A stretch of DNA of 64,000 nucleotides from Acidobacteriota bacterium (GTDB lineage: Bacteria; Acidobacteriota; Vicinamibacteria; Fen-336), in assembly GCA_016199625.1 (NCBI GenBank), contig JACQGI010000023.1, forward strand, positions 60,186-124,185, written 5' to 3'. A program made the translations under genes and the position numbers. Each line of letters opens with the position of its first letter. The first letter of the stretch is position 1. The notes beneath the pieces are model-generated. The model ran no database searches. It saw only the letters and a list, made by a program, of their open reading frames with translations, and was not told the DNA's origin. This document shows positions 50,403 to 58,578 of this stretch, in pieces.

Positions 50403-50696
50403 CTACTCGCCCAGGACCGTCGAGAGCTCGCGGGCCAGTCGGGCCGCTCTCTCGCGGGCCTCTTTCCCGCCCTGGTCGACGGCCGACTGGAGCCGGAAGC
50501 GTTCGTCGGCGATGTTGAGCGCCGCCAGGACCGCGATCCGGACGGAGTCCACCGCGCCCGCCGCCTGGCTCACCTCGCGCATCTGGGCGTCCACGTACGC
50601 GGCGAGGTCCTCCACGTACCGGGAGTCGGCCCCCGCCTTGACGGTGTAGGTCTGGCCGAAGATCTGAACCGTGACGGTGGTGGGCTTGTCCGCCAT
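50403..50696 (-). CDS. zapA: Cell division protein ZapA
   Basis: ZapA binds FtsZ and bundles its filaments at the division site. The 97-aa product has VTVQIFGQTYTVKAGADSRYV (the N-terminal FtsZ-contacting domain) and YVDAQMREVSQAAGAVDSVRIAVLAALNIADE, ending in a coiled-coil helix (KEARERAARLARELSTVL). The ATG at 50696 gives the family N-terminus. It lies downstream of the zapB-like gene and upstream of 6S RNA. A longer in-frame start was not used. Confidence 0.92.
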   Translation of the reverse strand: MADKPTTVTVQIFGQTYTVKAGADSRYVEDLAAYVDAQMREVSQAAGAVDSVRIAVLAALNIADERFRLQSAVDQGGKEARERAARLARELSTVLGE

Positions 50697-50744
50697 GGGA
50701 AGCGGGGAGATTTCACCACAAACGACCGGCGGACACAAAGGACG

Positions 50745-51026
50745 TCAGTCGAGGCCCTCGAGAACCTCCACGAGGCGCGCGATGCGCGTCCGGATCTCCT
50801 CGCGCTCGTGGCGCAGCGTCTTGACCTCGCCCTTGAGCGCATCGGCGTCCCTGGCACCGCCGGAGCGCTCGCCCTCGATGGCGCTCAGACGCTTCTCGGC
50901 CTCGGCGAGCCGCGCACGGGCCTTGACGAGGTCCTCGTCGAGGGCGTGGTTCTCCTTGCGCAGGCGCTTCACCAGGTCGGCGGCCTTGCGGACCTTCTCC
51001 TCGAGGACGTCGAAGCTGTTCTCCAT
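50745..51026 (-). CDS. zapB: ZapB-like coiled-coil cell division protein
   Basis: This 93-residue protein is almost entirely coiled coil: FDVLEEKVRKAADLVKRLRKEN, a heptad run LVKARARLAEAEKRLSAIE, a short Gly-rich break (GERSGGARDADA) and a second coil ending ARLVEVLEGLD. Length, coil and location directly before zapA suit a ZapB-type partner; the sequence alone would fit other short coiled coils. ATG at 51026, 5 bp after the pheT stop. Confidence 0.7.
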   Translation of the reverse strand: MENSFDVLEEKVRKAADLVKRLRKENHALDEDLVKARARLAEAEKRLSAIEGERSGGARDADALKGEVKTLRHEREEIRTRIARLVEVLEGLD

Positions 51027-51030
51027 CGCC

Positions 51031-53070
51031 TCACTCCCCCCGGATCTCGGCACCGGCCGCGCGGAGAGCCCGCACGACCCGGTCCACGGATTCCTCGACC
51101 TCCTCGCCCGCCAGCGTGCGCTCCGGGTGGTGATAGCGCAGCGCCACGGTCAGGCTCACCCGGCCCGCCGGCACCGGCGGCCCTTCGTACCGGTCCGTCA
51201 CCCGCACCCCTCGCAGCAGATCGCCGCCCGCCGCGTGGATCCGCGACTCGACGTCGGCCGCCGGTGACGCGGCGTCGCAGACGATCGAGAGATCCCGGCT
51301 CACCTCGGGGAAACGCGGCAGGGGGCGGAATCGCGCCGGCGACGCCGGCGCGGCGAGGATCCCGTCGAGGGCGATCTCGGCGGCGACGGCCTCGTCGCGG
51401 AGCTCCCACGCCGAGGCGAGGTCCGGGTGCAGCGCCCCCAGCCAACCCAGCGCCTCGCTCCCCCGGAGGATGCGCGCCGACTTGCCCGGATGGACGAACG
51501 GCGGCAGGCCCTCGGGCGCAACGCGCAGCGCTCCCAGGCCGAGGCGAGCGGCCAGGGCATCGAGGATCCCCTTCACGTCGAACACGTCGGCGGCGCGGGC
51601 CTTCTGCGACCAGTGTGCCGGCATGGCGGCTCCCGAGAGGAGGATCCCCAGCCGCCGCTCCTCGCGGGGGAGTGGTTCCCCGGGGCCGAACACGCGCCCG
51701 ATCTCGAAGATCCCCACGTCGCGCCGGCCGTAGCGCAGGTTGGTCCGCAGCGCCCCGAGCAGACCGGGGATCACGAGTGAGCTGCGGAGCACGCCCTGGT
51801 CCGCCGACAACGGGTTCCTCAGGGCCACACGAGGCGCGGGATCGGCCGCGGCCTCCGCCTCCGAGACGAACGAGTAGCTCGCGACTTCGGTGAGGCCTGC
51901 GGCGACCATGGTCTCCCGGACGGCCCGCTCGCGCACCTGCCACGGGCGCAGGCCCTCCACGCCCCGGCTCGGCGGCACGGTGGAGGGGATGCTGGCCAGG
52001 CCGTGATGCCGCGCGACCTCTTCCACTAGGTCCACCTCGCGGGAGACGTCGCCTCGCCAGGTGGGGACCTCGTAGACCTCGGCGTCCGCCTCACGGCCCC
52101 GCGTCCGGAACCCCAGGCCCGTGAGGATCTCGCGCCCTCGCGCCTCCGGCACCTTCGTCCCCAGGACCAGGGTCACCCGTGACGTCCGGAGCTGGGCCGT
52201 TCGAGGAGCCCGTCGCGCTCCCCCGCTGTCGATGAGCCCGGGCCGGCTCGTTCCCGCGCCGATCTTCTGGAGCAGATGCGCGATGCGCGCCGTCGCCACC
52301 GGCGGCCCTTCCGGGTCGGCTCCGCGCTCGAAACGGTGCGAGGCCTCCGTCCGGAGCGACAGCGTCTTCGCCGCCCGCCGTATGGCCAGCGGCTCCCAGT
52401 ACGCCGCCTCCAGCGCCACGGTCCGCGTCGTCTCGGAGACCTCGCTCGACGCGCCGCCCATGATGCCTGCGAGCGCCAACGCCTCGTGCATCCCGGCGAC
52501 GACCCCCACCCGCGGGGCGAGGGTCCGGGCGACGCCGTCCAGCGTCGTGAGGCGCTCGCCCTCGCGGCCCCAGCGCACCCGGAGCTTCCCCTCGGGGATG
52601 CGGGCCAGGTCGAAGGCGTGGGACGGGTGCCCCATCTCGATCATCACGTAGTTCGTCAGGTCCACGACGTTGTTGATGGGCCGTACGCCCACGACCTCCA
52701 GCCGGTCCCGGATCCAGGACGGAGACGGCCCCAGCCGCACGTCGAGGACGCGCGCGCAGAACCGCGGGCAGAGGTCCGGGGCCTCGATCAGCACCTCGAG
52801 GGTGTCCGCCGACGCCGCACCCGACTCGGCGAACGACGCCTCCAGGGGCTTGAGGGGCAGACCGTAGAGGACCGAGACCTCGCGGGCGACGCCGTGGACG
52901 TTCATGCAGTCCACTCGGTTCGTGGTGACGTCCAGGTCGAGGACGGCGTCCTCCCCGCGCCCCTCGACGGCATCGACGGCGAGGCCGGCGAGGGTCAGGT
53001 CCTCGGCGAGGCGGGCGGTCTCCACGCGGACGTCCACGAACTCCCTCAGCCAGGACAGGAGGACCTTCAT
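51031..53070 (-). CDS. pheT: Phenylalanyl-tRNA synthetase beta subunit, short form
   Basis: PheT is the beta subunit of the alpha2-beta2 enzyme charging tRNA-Phe. At 679 aa it is about 110 residues shorter than the usual form. After MKVLLSWLREFVDV and the following 40 residues the sequence passes straight to DLDVTTNRVDCMNVHGVAREVS, so the OB-fold tRNA-binding domain normally inserted here is absent. The B3/B4 editing part (INNVVDLTNYVMIEMGHPSHAFD), B5, the catalytic-like core (LRNPLSADQGVLRSSLVIPGLL, VGIFEIGRVF) and the C-terminal ferredoxin-like anticodon domain (FPEVSRDLSIVC) are all present. It overlaps pheS by 4 bp. Confidence 0.95.
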   Translation of the reverse strand: MKVLLSWLREFVDVRVETARLAEDLTLAGLAVDAVEGRGEDAVLDLDVTTNRVDCMNVHGVAREVSVLYGLPLKPLEASFAESGAASADTLEVLIEAPDLCPRFCARVLDVRLGPSPSWIRDRLEVVGVRPINNVVDLTNYVMIEMGHPSHAFDLARIPEGKLRVRWGREGERLTTLDGVARTLAPRVGVVAGMHEALALAGIMGGASSEVSETTRTVALEAAYWEPLAIRRAAKTLSLRTEASHRFERGADPEGPPVATARIAHLLQKIGAGTSRPGLIDSGGARRAPRTAQLRTSRVTLVLGTKVPEARGREILTGLGFRTRGREADAEVYEVPTWRGDVSREVDLVEEVARHHGLASIPSTVPPSRGVEGLRPWQVRERAVRETMVAAGLTEVASYSFVSEAEAAADPAPRVALRNPLSADQGVLRSSLVIPGLLGALRTNLRYGRRDVGIFEIGRVFGPGEPLPREERRLGILLSGAAMPAHWSQKARAADVFDVKGILDALAARLGLGALRVAPEGLPPFVHPGKSARILRGSEALGWLGALHPDLASAWELRDEAVAAEIALDGILAAPASPARFRPLPRFPEVSRDLSIVCDAASPAADVESRIHAAGGDLLRGVRVTDRYEGPPVPAGRVSLTVALRYHHPERTLAGEEVEESVDRVVRALRAAGAEIRGE

Positions 53071-54146
53071 GCCGGGAACTGCTCCAGGAAGCGCAGGTCG
53101 CTGCCATAGAAGAGCCGGATGTCGTCGATCCCGTGCTTCATCATGGCGACGCGCTCGATTCCCAGGCCGAAGGCGAAGCCCGTCACCTCCTCGGGGTCGT
53201 AGACCATCCTCCCCAGCCGGGCGTTCACGGCCTCGAAGACGGCCGGGTGCACCATCCCCGAGCCCATGATCTCGAGCCACCCGGTCCCCTTGCACACGCG
53301 GCAGCCCTTGCCGCCGCAGACGATGCACCCCAGGTCGACCTCCACCGAGGGCTCCGTGTAGGGGAAGAACGAGGACCGGAAGCGGACGGGGTACTGCGGG
53401 CCGAAGAGCGCGTGGAGGAACGCCTCGATGCTCCCCTTGAGGTCGCCGAGGGTGATCCCCGGGCCCACGACGAGCGCCTCGACCTGCTGGAACATCGGCG
53501 AATGCGTGATGTCGTCGTCGCGCCGGAAGACCTTCCCGGGGCAGATGATCCTCACGACGGGCGGGTGCGGGTTCGAGAGCATGTAGCGGATCTGCCCGGT
53601 GGAAGTGTGCGTGCGCAGGAGGGCTCCCGAGTGGCCGGCCACGTAGAAGGTGTCCTGCATGTCCCGGGCCGGATGGTCCGGAGGCATGTTCAGGGCCTCG
53701 AAGCAGTGGTAGTCGTCGTCCGTCTCCGCCCCGTCGTAGACCTCGTAGCCCATGGAGAGGAAGATCTCCTCGAGCTCTTCGCGGACGACGGTCAGCGGAT
53801 GGCGCCGCCCGAGGACCGGCGGGCGGCCGGGGAGCGTGACGTCCACGCGCTCGTGGGCGAGGCGCTCGTCTCGGGAGCGGGCGGTCAGGGCCTCGCGCGC
53901 CCCGTCGAGACGCGCCTCGATGTCCTGCTTGAGGGCGTTCAGCTCCCGGCCCGCGTCGCGTCGCGCGTCCTCGGCGAGGCCAGCCAGGGATCTGAGCAGG
54001 CCCGTGACCGCCCCCGATTTCCGCCCGAGGAAGCGATCCTTCACGGCCTGGAAGCCCTGTGGGTCGCGGGCCTCGCCAAGAGCGCGCTCGAACTCCTCGC
54101 GGAGCGCGCGGACCTTTGCCTGGAGCGCGTCGAGGGGATCGGACAT
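53067..54146 (-). CDS. pheS: Phenylalanyl-tRNA synthetase alpha subunit
   Basis: This is the catalytic subunit of PheRS. The 359-aa product has an N-terminal coiled coil (LQAKVRALREEFERAL), the class II motif 1 region (HPLTVVREELEEIFLSMGYEV), motif 2 (THTSTGQIRYML, VRIICPGKVFRRDDDITHSP), FQQVEALVVG, and motif 3 (GFAFGLGIERVAMMKHGIDDIR). A four-Cys knuckle (CIVCGGKGCRVC) sits before the GSGMVHP strand; this variant is found in a subset of bacteria. Start ATG, 28 bp after rplT. Confidence 0.97.
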   Translation of the reverse strand: MSDPLDALQAKVRALREEFERALGEARDPQGFQAVKDRFLGRKSGAVTGLLRSLAGLAEDARRDAGRELNALKQDIEARLDGAREALTARSRDERLAHERVDVTLPGRPPVLGRRHPLTVVREELEEIFLSMGYEVYDGAETDDDYHCFEALNMPPDHPARDMQDTFYVAGHSGALLRTHTSTGQIRYMLSNPHPPVVRIICPGKVFRRDDDITHSPMFQQVEALVVGPGITLGDLKGSIEAFLHALFGPQYPVRFRSSFFPYTEPSVEVDLGCIVCGGKGCRVCKGTGWLEIMGSGMVHPAVFEAVNARLGRMVYDPEEVTGFAFGLGIERVAMMKHGIDDIRLFYGSDLRFLEQFPA

Positions 54147-54174
54147 GGCGCCGCCTCCGCGGCCGGGACGAGGG

Positions 54175-54552
54175 CTAGGCCGTCGCCGCGGGCGCCTTCG
54201 GGCTCGCGGCCCTGGCCGACTCTACGAGCTTGGAGAAGGCCTGCGGGTCACGGGCGGCGATCTCGGCCAGGGACTTGCGGTCCAGGTCGACGCCGGCGCG
54301 CTTCAGCCCCGCCATGAACCGGCTGTAGGAGATGTCGTGGAGGCGCGCCGCCGCGTTGATCCGGATGACCCAGAGCCGGCGGAAGTCGCGCTTCTTCCTC
54401 TTGCGGCCCGCATAGGCGAAGTTGCCCGCGCGGTCCACCGCCTCCTTGGCGAATTTGTAGAGCTTCCCCTTGTTGAGGAAGTAGCCCTTGGCCAGCCCGA
54501 GGAGCTTCTTCCGCCGCTCCCTGCGCTTGCTTCCACGTTTGACTCTCGGCAT
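54175..54552 (-). CDS. rplT: 50S ribosomal protein L20
   Basis: L20 is an early-assembly 23S rRNA-binding protein of the large subunit. The 125-aa product has the classic very basic N-terminus ([24 protein letters not shown] shortened here to its pattern), [47 protein letters not shown] and AFSKLVE. A 10-residue Ala-rich tail is added. It follows rpmI with a 115-bp gap that contains a short hairpin (CCGGCC/GGCCGG). L20 often represses this operon through mRNA binding; whether it does here is unknown. Confidence 0.97.
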   Translation of the reverse strand: MPRVKRGSKRRERRKKLLGLAKGYFLNKGKLYKFAKEAVDRAGNFAYAGRKRKKRDFRRLWVIRINAAARLHDISYSRFMAGLKRAGVDLDRKSLAEIAARDPQAFSKLVESARAASPKAPAATA

Positions 54553-54667
54553 GTCCCGTTCCTTCGGTGGATCCGGCCACGATCGGCCGGCCCGTCACCC
54601 TTCCAGGCGGTGACGCAGCCCGGGCAGCACGACAGCCGCCCCATACGGCAAGAATCGCTGCCGCCGA

Positions 54668-54880
54668 CTATCCCAGCAGCATCCGTCTCACGAGCGGCGC
54701 CTCGGCCGGGGAGACGAGCCCGGATTTCCGGAGTCGCCGCTTCCGGCCCGTCGCCTTCTTCGTGAGGATGTGGCGCTTCGTCGCGTGGCCCCGCTTGACC
54801 TTGCCCGTGGCCGTCAGCTTGAACCGCTTCGCCGCGCCGCGCTTCGTCTTGAGCTTCAGCTTCTTCTTGGGCTTCCTCAT
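54668..54880 (-). CDS. rpmI: 50S ribosomal protein L35
   Basis: This 70-aa large-subunit protein begins [20 protein letters not shown], then [22 protein letters not shown] and KRRLRKSG, the standard L35 pattern. It overlaps infC by 4 bp at its start (ATGA). The order infC-rpmI-rplT is the usual bacterial one. Confidence 0.97.
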   Translation of the reverse strand: MRKPKKKLKLKTKRGAAKRFKLTATGKVKRGHATKRHILTKKATGRKRRLRKSGLVSPAEAPLVRRMLLG

Positions 54881-55533
54881 TCTCCGCTCTCTGCCTTCTC
54901 TCCGGCGACGACCGCGGGCTCCTTCGGGACCTTCGGCACTTTCGGGGCCTTCTTCGCCTTGCTCGCCGGGGCGCCTTCCGCGGCGGCCCCCTTCTTGGCC
55001 CGGGGGGCCTTCGTCGCGGCCTCCTTCTTCGGCCCGAGGATCTGCACCATCGTCATGCCCTCGAGCCGGGGCGGAACCTCCACGAGCGCGACTTCGGTCA
55101 GCTCCGAGGCGAGCCGGTTCAGGATCCCCCGGCCGATCTCGCTGTGGACCATCTCCCGGCCGCGGAAGATCACCGTCGACTTCACCTTGTTGCCGTCCGA
55201 GAGGAAGCGCTCCACGTTGCGCTTCTTGAACTGGAAGTCGTGCTCGTCGATCTTCGGCCGGAACTTGACCTCCTTGACCTGGATGTGCCGCTGGTGCTTC
55301 CGCGCCTCGGACTCCCGCTTCGCCTGCTGGTAGAAGTACTTTCCCGAGTCCATGATGCGGCAGACGGGCGGCGTGGCCGTCGCCGCGATCTCCACGAGGT
55401 CGAGGCCCTTTTCCTCGGCGATCATGAGGGCCTGAGCCGGGGGCATGATCCCCAGCTGGCCCCCGTCGTCATCGATGACCCGGACCTCCTTGGCCCGGAT
55501 CCGATCGTTGATGCGGACGGTCCTCTGGTCTAT
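54877..55533 (-). CDS. infC: Translation initiation factor IF-3 with AUA start
   Basis: IF-3 prevents subunit association and checks the start codon. The 218-aa product has [81 protein letters not shown] and [21 protein letters not shown] 45-residue Lys/Ala/Pro-rich tail follows, longer than usual. No ATG, GTG or TTG precedes the conserved start; an ATA at 55533 sits 5 nt after GGAGGT and overlaps the thrS TAG. Non-AUG starts on infC are known to allow IF-3 to control itself. E. coli uses AUU. Confidence 0.95.
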   Translation of the reverse strand: MDQRTVRINDRIRAKEVRVIDDDGGQLGIMPPAQALMIAEEKGLDLVEIAATATPPVCRIMDSGKYFYQQAKRESEARKHQRHIQVKEVKFRPKIDEHDFQFKKRNVERFLSDGNKVKSTVIFRGREMVHSEIGRGILNRLASELTEVALVEVPPRLEGMTMVQILGPKKEAATKAPRAKKGAAAEGAPASKAKKAPKVPKVPKEPAVVAGEKAESGE

Positions 55534-57350
55534 CGGACACCTCCGGAAGCGGCCTGCTCCTCGACGGTCGCCCGCTCGGCCGCGAGCCGGACGATCTTCT
55601 CGCCGATGGCCTCGATCCCCATGGGACCGAGGTCTCCGGCCTGCCGGTGGCGGACCGACACGCTGCCGGCCGCGATCTCCTTGTCCCCGACCACGAGCAT
55701 GTAGGGAACCTTCTGGACCTGGGCCTCGCGGATCTTGTAGCCCATCTTCTCGCTGCGATCGTCCACGGCCACCCGCACTCCCAGGGCCGTTAGCTTCCCC
55801 GCGACCTGCCGGCCGTAATCCTGGTGGCGCTCCGCCACGGGAATGACCACGGCCTGCACGGGCGCCAGCCACAGCGGGAACGCCCCGGCATAGTGCTCGA
55901 TGAGCACGCCGAAGAAGCGCTCGAGGCTCCCGAGGAGCGCCCGGTGGACCATGACGGGCTGGTGGGCCTTGCCGTCCTCGCCGATGTACTCGAGCTGGAA
56001 GCGGGTCGGGTTGTGGAAGTCCACCTGGATCGTCGAGCATTGCCACGCGCGGTCCAGGGAGTCCTTGATCTTGATGTCGATCTTCGGCCCGTAGAAGGTC
56101 CCCTCGCCCGGGTCGATCTGGTACGCCAGCCCCCGGGTCTCGAGAGCCTTCTTGAGGGCCGCCGTCGCCACGCTCCACTGCTCGTCGGTCCCGCTCGCGT
56201 CCTGAGGCTTCGTCGAGACGTAGATGTCGTAGCGGTCGAAGCCGAAGGTGCGGAGGATCATCGTCACGAAGTCGAGGACGCGCAGGATCTCCGCGTCGAG
56301 CTGGTCGGGTCGGCAGAAGAGATGGGCGTCGTCCTGGGTGAAGCCGCGCACCCGCAGGAGGCCGTGCAGCACCCCTGAGCGCTCGAAGCGGTACACCGTC
56401 CCCAGCTCCGCGAAGCGGAACGGCAGCTCGCGGTAGCTCCGCAGCTTCGAGCGGTAGATGGTGACGTGGAACGGGCAGTTCATCGGCTTCAACTGGTACT
56501 CGACCCCCTCGATGTCGATGGGGGAGTACATGTTGGCCTTGTAGTACTGCGTGTGCCCGCTGGTGTGCCAGAGGTCGATCTTGGCGATGTGGGGGCTGTA
56601 GACGAGGTCGTAGCCGCCCGCGAGGTGCTCGTCGCGCCAGTAGTCCTCGATCTGCTTCCGGACGAAGCCGCCCTTGGGGTGCCAGAGGATGAGCCCCGCC
56701 CCCGTCTCGTCGGCGATCGAGAAGAGGTCCAGCTCCCGCCCGAGCTTCCGGTGGTCGCGCCGCTTGGCCTCTTCGAGCCGGTGGAGGTGCTGCTCGAGCT
56801 CCTGCTTGGCGAAGAAGGCGTACCCGTAGATGCGCTGCATCTGCGGGTTGCCCTCACGACCCTTCCAGTAGGCGCCCGCGGGGCTGGGGTTGAGCTTGAA
56901 AGCCTTGATGTGCGCCGTCGAGGGCAGGTGCGGGCCCAGGCAGAAGTCGATGAAGTCCCCCATGGTATAGCACTGCACCTGCTCGCCGGCCTTCTCGCGG
57001 ATCAGCTCGCATTTGAGCGTCTGGCCCTTCCGGGCGAAGAGGTCGAGGGCTTCGGCCTTGGGCAGGAGCTTCTTCTCGATGGGCCGGTCCTGGGCGACGA
57101 TCTCGGCCATCCGCGTCTCGATGGCGGCGAGGTCCTCGGGGGTGAACGGCCGGCTCGTCAGGAAGTCGTAGAAGAAGCCGTCCTCGGTGGGCGGACCGAT
57201 GCCGCACTGCGCGTCGGGGAAGATCTCCGTGACCGCCGCCGCCAGCAGGTGGGCGGAGCTGTGCCGATAGATCTCGATCGGGGAGTCGGCTGGCTTGCTC
57301 TCGCCCGAGGGACCAGTGGTGTCCGGCGGTTCCACGATGGTCGACGACAT
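55530..57350 (-). CDS. thrS: Threonyl-tRNA synthetase lacking the TGS domain
   Basis: This class II synthetase charges tRNA-Thr. The 606-aa product starts with a 25-residue Pro/Ser-rich leader and goes straight into the editing domain (His30-x3-His34 in YRHSSAHLL; GPPTEDGFFYDF), so the N-terminal TGS domain of the usual enzyme is missing. The catalytic core has LKPMNCPFHVTIY, PFRFAELGTVYRFERSG, RVRGFTQDDAHLFC, PMVHRALLGSLERFFGVLIEH and the anticodon domain (VAVDDRSEKMGYKIREAQ). Start ATG 53 bp after tRNA-Val; the stop overlaps the infC start. Confidence 0.96.
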   Translation of the reverse strand: MSSTIVEPPDTTGPSGESKPADSPIEIYRHSSAHLLAAAVTEIFPDAQCGIGPPTEDGFFYDFLTSRPFTPEDLAAIETRMAEIVAQDRPIEKKLLPKAEALDLFARKGQTLKCELIREKAGEQVQCYTMGDFIDFCLGPHLPSTAHIKAFKLNPSPAGAYWKGREGNPQMQRIYGYAFFAKQELEQHLHRLEEAKRRDHRKLGRELDLFSIADETGAGLILWHPKGGFVRKQIEDYWRDEHLAGGYDLVYSPHIAKIDLWHTSGHTQYYKANMYSPIDIEGVEYQLKPMNCPFHVTIYRSKLRSYRELPFRFAELGTVYRFERSGVLHGLLRVRGFTQDDAHLFCRPDQLDAEILRVLDFVTMILRTFGFDRYDIYVSTKPQDASGTDEQWSVATAALKKALETRGLAYQIDPGEGTFYGPKIDIKIKDSLDRAWQCSTIQVDFHNPTRFQLEYIGEDGKAHQPVMVHRALLGSLERFFGVLIEHYAGAFPLWLAPVQAVVIPVAERHQDYGRQVAGKLTALGVRVAVDDRSEKMGYKIREAQVQKVPYMLVVGDKEIAAGSVSVRHRQAGDLGPMGIEAIGEKIVRLAAERATVEEQAASGGVR

Positions 57351-57403
57351 CTAGCGGCGCGACATCACTGACGACTCGATCCTCAGACGAAACCTCCGCA
57401 TCA

Positions 57404-57478
57404 TGGTAGGCGCGGGTGGAATTGAACCACCGACCTCTTCCGTGTCAAGGAAGCGCTCTACCACTGAGCCACGCGCCT
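57404..57478 (-). tRNA. tRNA-Val (GAC), CCA encoded
   Basis: The minus strand gives acceptor AGGCGCG/CGCGCCT, D arm GCTCAGTGGTAGAGC, anticodon stem CTTCC/GGAAG with loop TTGACAC (anticodon GAC), T arm GGTGGTTCAATTCCACC, discriminator A and encoded CCA. It heads the thrS operon with no terminator visible in the 53-bp gap. Confidence 0.96.
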
Positions 57479-57494
57479 ACGGCACGAAAGGCGA

Positions 57495-57523
57495 ATGTTA
57501 CCAGCCGGATAGAGGGCTGTCAA
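57495..57523 (-). promoter_or_regulatory. tRNA-Val (and probably thrS operon) promoter
   Basis: On the minus strand a perfect TTGACA (57518-57523), 17-bp spacer and TAACAT (57495-57500) lie 16 bp before the mature tRNA. As no other promoter is visible before thrS, it may serve thrS-infC-rpmI-rplT-pheST as well. Confidence 0.8.
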
Positions 57524-57548
57524 CGCGCCCCCGGACCCGCCGTCGTCG

Positions 57549-58463
57549 TCAGAGGATCTTCTTCCCGAGGAGCGACGCGAGGAGTTCGACGCCGAGCCTC
57601 GCCGTGCCATTCCGCTGGTCGAGGATCGGGTTCACCTCCACGAGCTCCGCCGAGACGACCTTTCCGGTGTCGGCCAGCATCTCCATTGCGAGATGCGCCT
57701 CGCGGTAGGACAGCCCCCCTGGCGACGGTGTGCCCACGCCCGGGGCGTAGTCGGGGTCCATCGCGTCCAGGTCGAAGCTGACGTGGATGCCCACGGTCCC
57801 GGCGGTGGCCCGCTTGATGGCCTCCTCTACGACCGAGCGCATCCCACGCTCGTCGATGTCCCGCATGGTGAAGGCGCCGATGCCCGAGGCCTTGACGTTG
57901 GCGCGCTCGGGCGGATCCACGTCCCGGATCCCGACGAGGGCGGAACGCGAGCCGTCCACCATGGGGCAGGCGCCGGCGAGGTTCACCAGCTCCGGTGCGC
58001 CGAGCCCCAGCGCGACGGCCAAGGGCATGCCGTGGATGTTGCCCGTCGGGCTCGTCTCGGCGGTGTTCGCGTCGGCGTGGGCGTCGAACCAGATGAGGCC
58101 GATCTTCTCCTTCCTCTGCCGGTGGAACCGCGCGAGCCCTCCGATGGTCCCCATGGCGATCGAGTGGTCGCCGCCGAGGACCACGGGCATCCTCCCCTTC
58201 TCGAGAACGGCCCCGACCTTGTCGCGCAGGGCCTCGCAGGTCTCCTTGATCTCCTTCAGGTACTTGAGCCGCGGGTTGCCCGGCGCCTGGGTCTCGGGGA
58301 TCGACACCTCGAGGTCGCCTGCGTCCTCCACGTCGCAGCCCAGCTCGCGGACCTTCGCGTGGATGTCGGCCACGCGGAACGCCGACGGGCCCATGTCCAC
58401 GCCGCGACGCCCCGCGCCGAGATCCAGCGGAACTCCGATGAACGTGACCTTGCGCGACTCCAT
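57549..58463 (-). CDS. rocF: Arginase
   Basis: Arginase hydrolyses arginine to ornithine and urea using a binuclear manganese centre. The 304-aa ureohydrolase has VTFIGVPLDLGAGRRGVDMGP, VVLGGDHSIAMGTIGG, IGLIWFDAHADANT (Asp/His metal ligands), TGNIHGMPLAVALG, and VSFDLDAMDPDYAPGVGTP, then SAELVEVNPILD. GRRGVDMGPSA and the NIHGMPL segment favour arginase over agmatinase or formiminoglutamase. Start ATG at 58463. It is alone in its unit and divergent from the pilus ATPase. Confidence 0.94.
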   Translation of the reverse strand: MESRKVTFIGVPLDLGAGRRGVDMGPSAFRVADIHAKVRELGCDVEDAGDLEVSIPETQAPGNPRLKYLKEIKETCEALRDKVGAVLEKGRMPVVLGGDHSIAMGTIGGLARFHRQRKEKIGLIWFDAHADANTAETSPTGNIHGMPLAVALGLGAPELVNLAGACPMVDGSRSALVGIRDVDPPERANVKASGIGAFTMRDIDERGMRSVVEEAIKRATAGTVGIHVSFDLDAMDPDYAPGVGTPSPGGLSYREAHLAMEMLADTGKVVSAELVEVNPILDQRNGTARLGVELLASLLGKKIL

Positions 58464-58539
58464 GTCCGGCGACCGTAGCACGCGCGCGACGAAGGCGTCA
58501 ACGCGGCGCGCGAGGCCCCGCCGCGCTCGCGAGGGAGGT

Positions 58540-58569
58540 TTGACTTGCGCCCGGAGCGCTCCCCATAAT
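58540..58569 (+). promoter_or_regulatory. Promoter of the PilB/GspE gene
   Basis: TTGACT (58540-58545), 18 bp, CATAAT (58564-58569). Start of transcription is expected near 58576, only about 3 nt before the ATG at 58579, so the mRNA would be leaderless or nearly so. Confidence 0.6.
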
Positions 58570-58578
58570 CCCTCGACG

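Noticed and set aside
54565..54595. Short hairpin between rpmI and rplT as an L20 autoregulatory site
   Set aside because: Only a 6-bp stem (CCGGCC/GGCCGG) in GC-rich DNA; no pseudoknot or rRNA-like mimic could be recognised.
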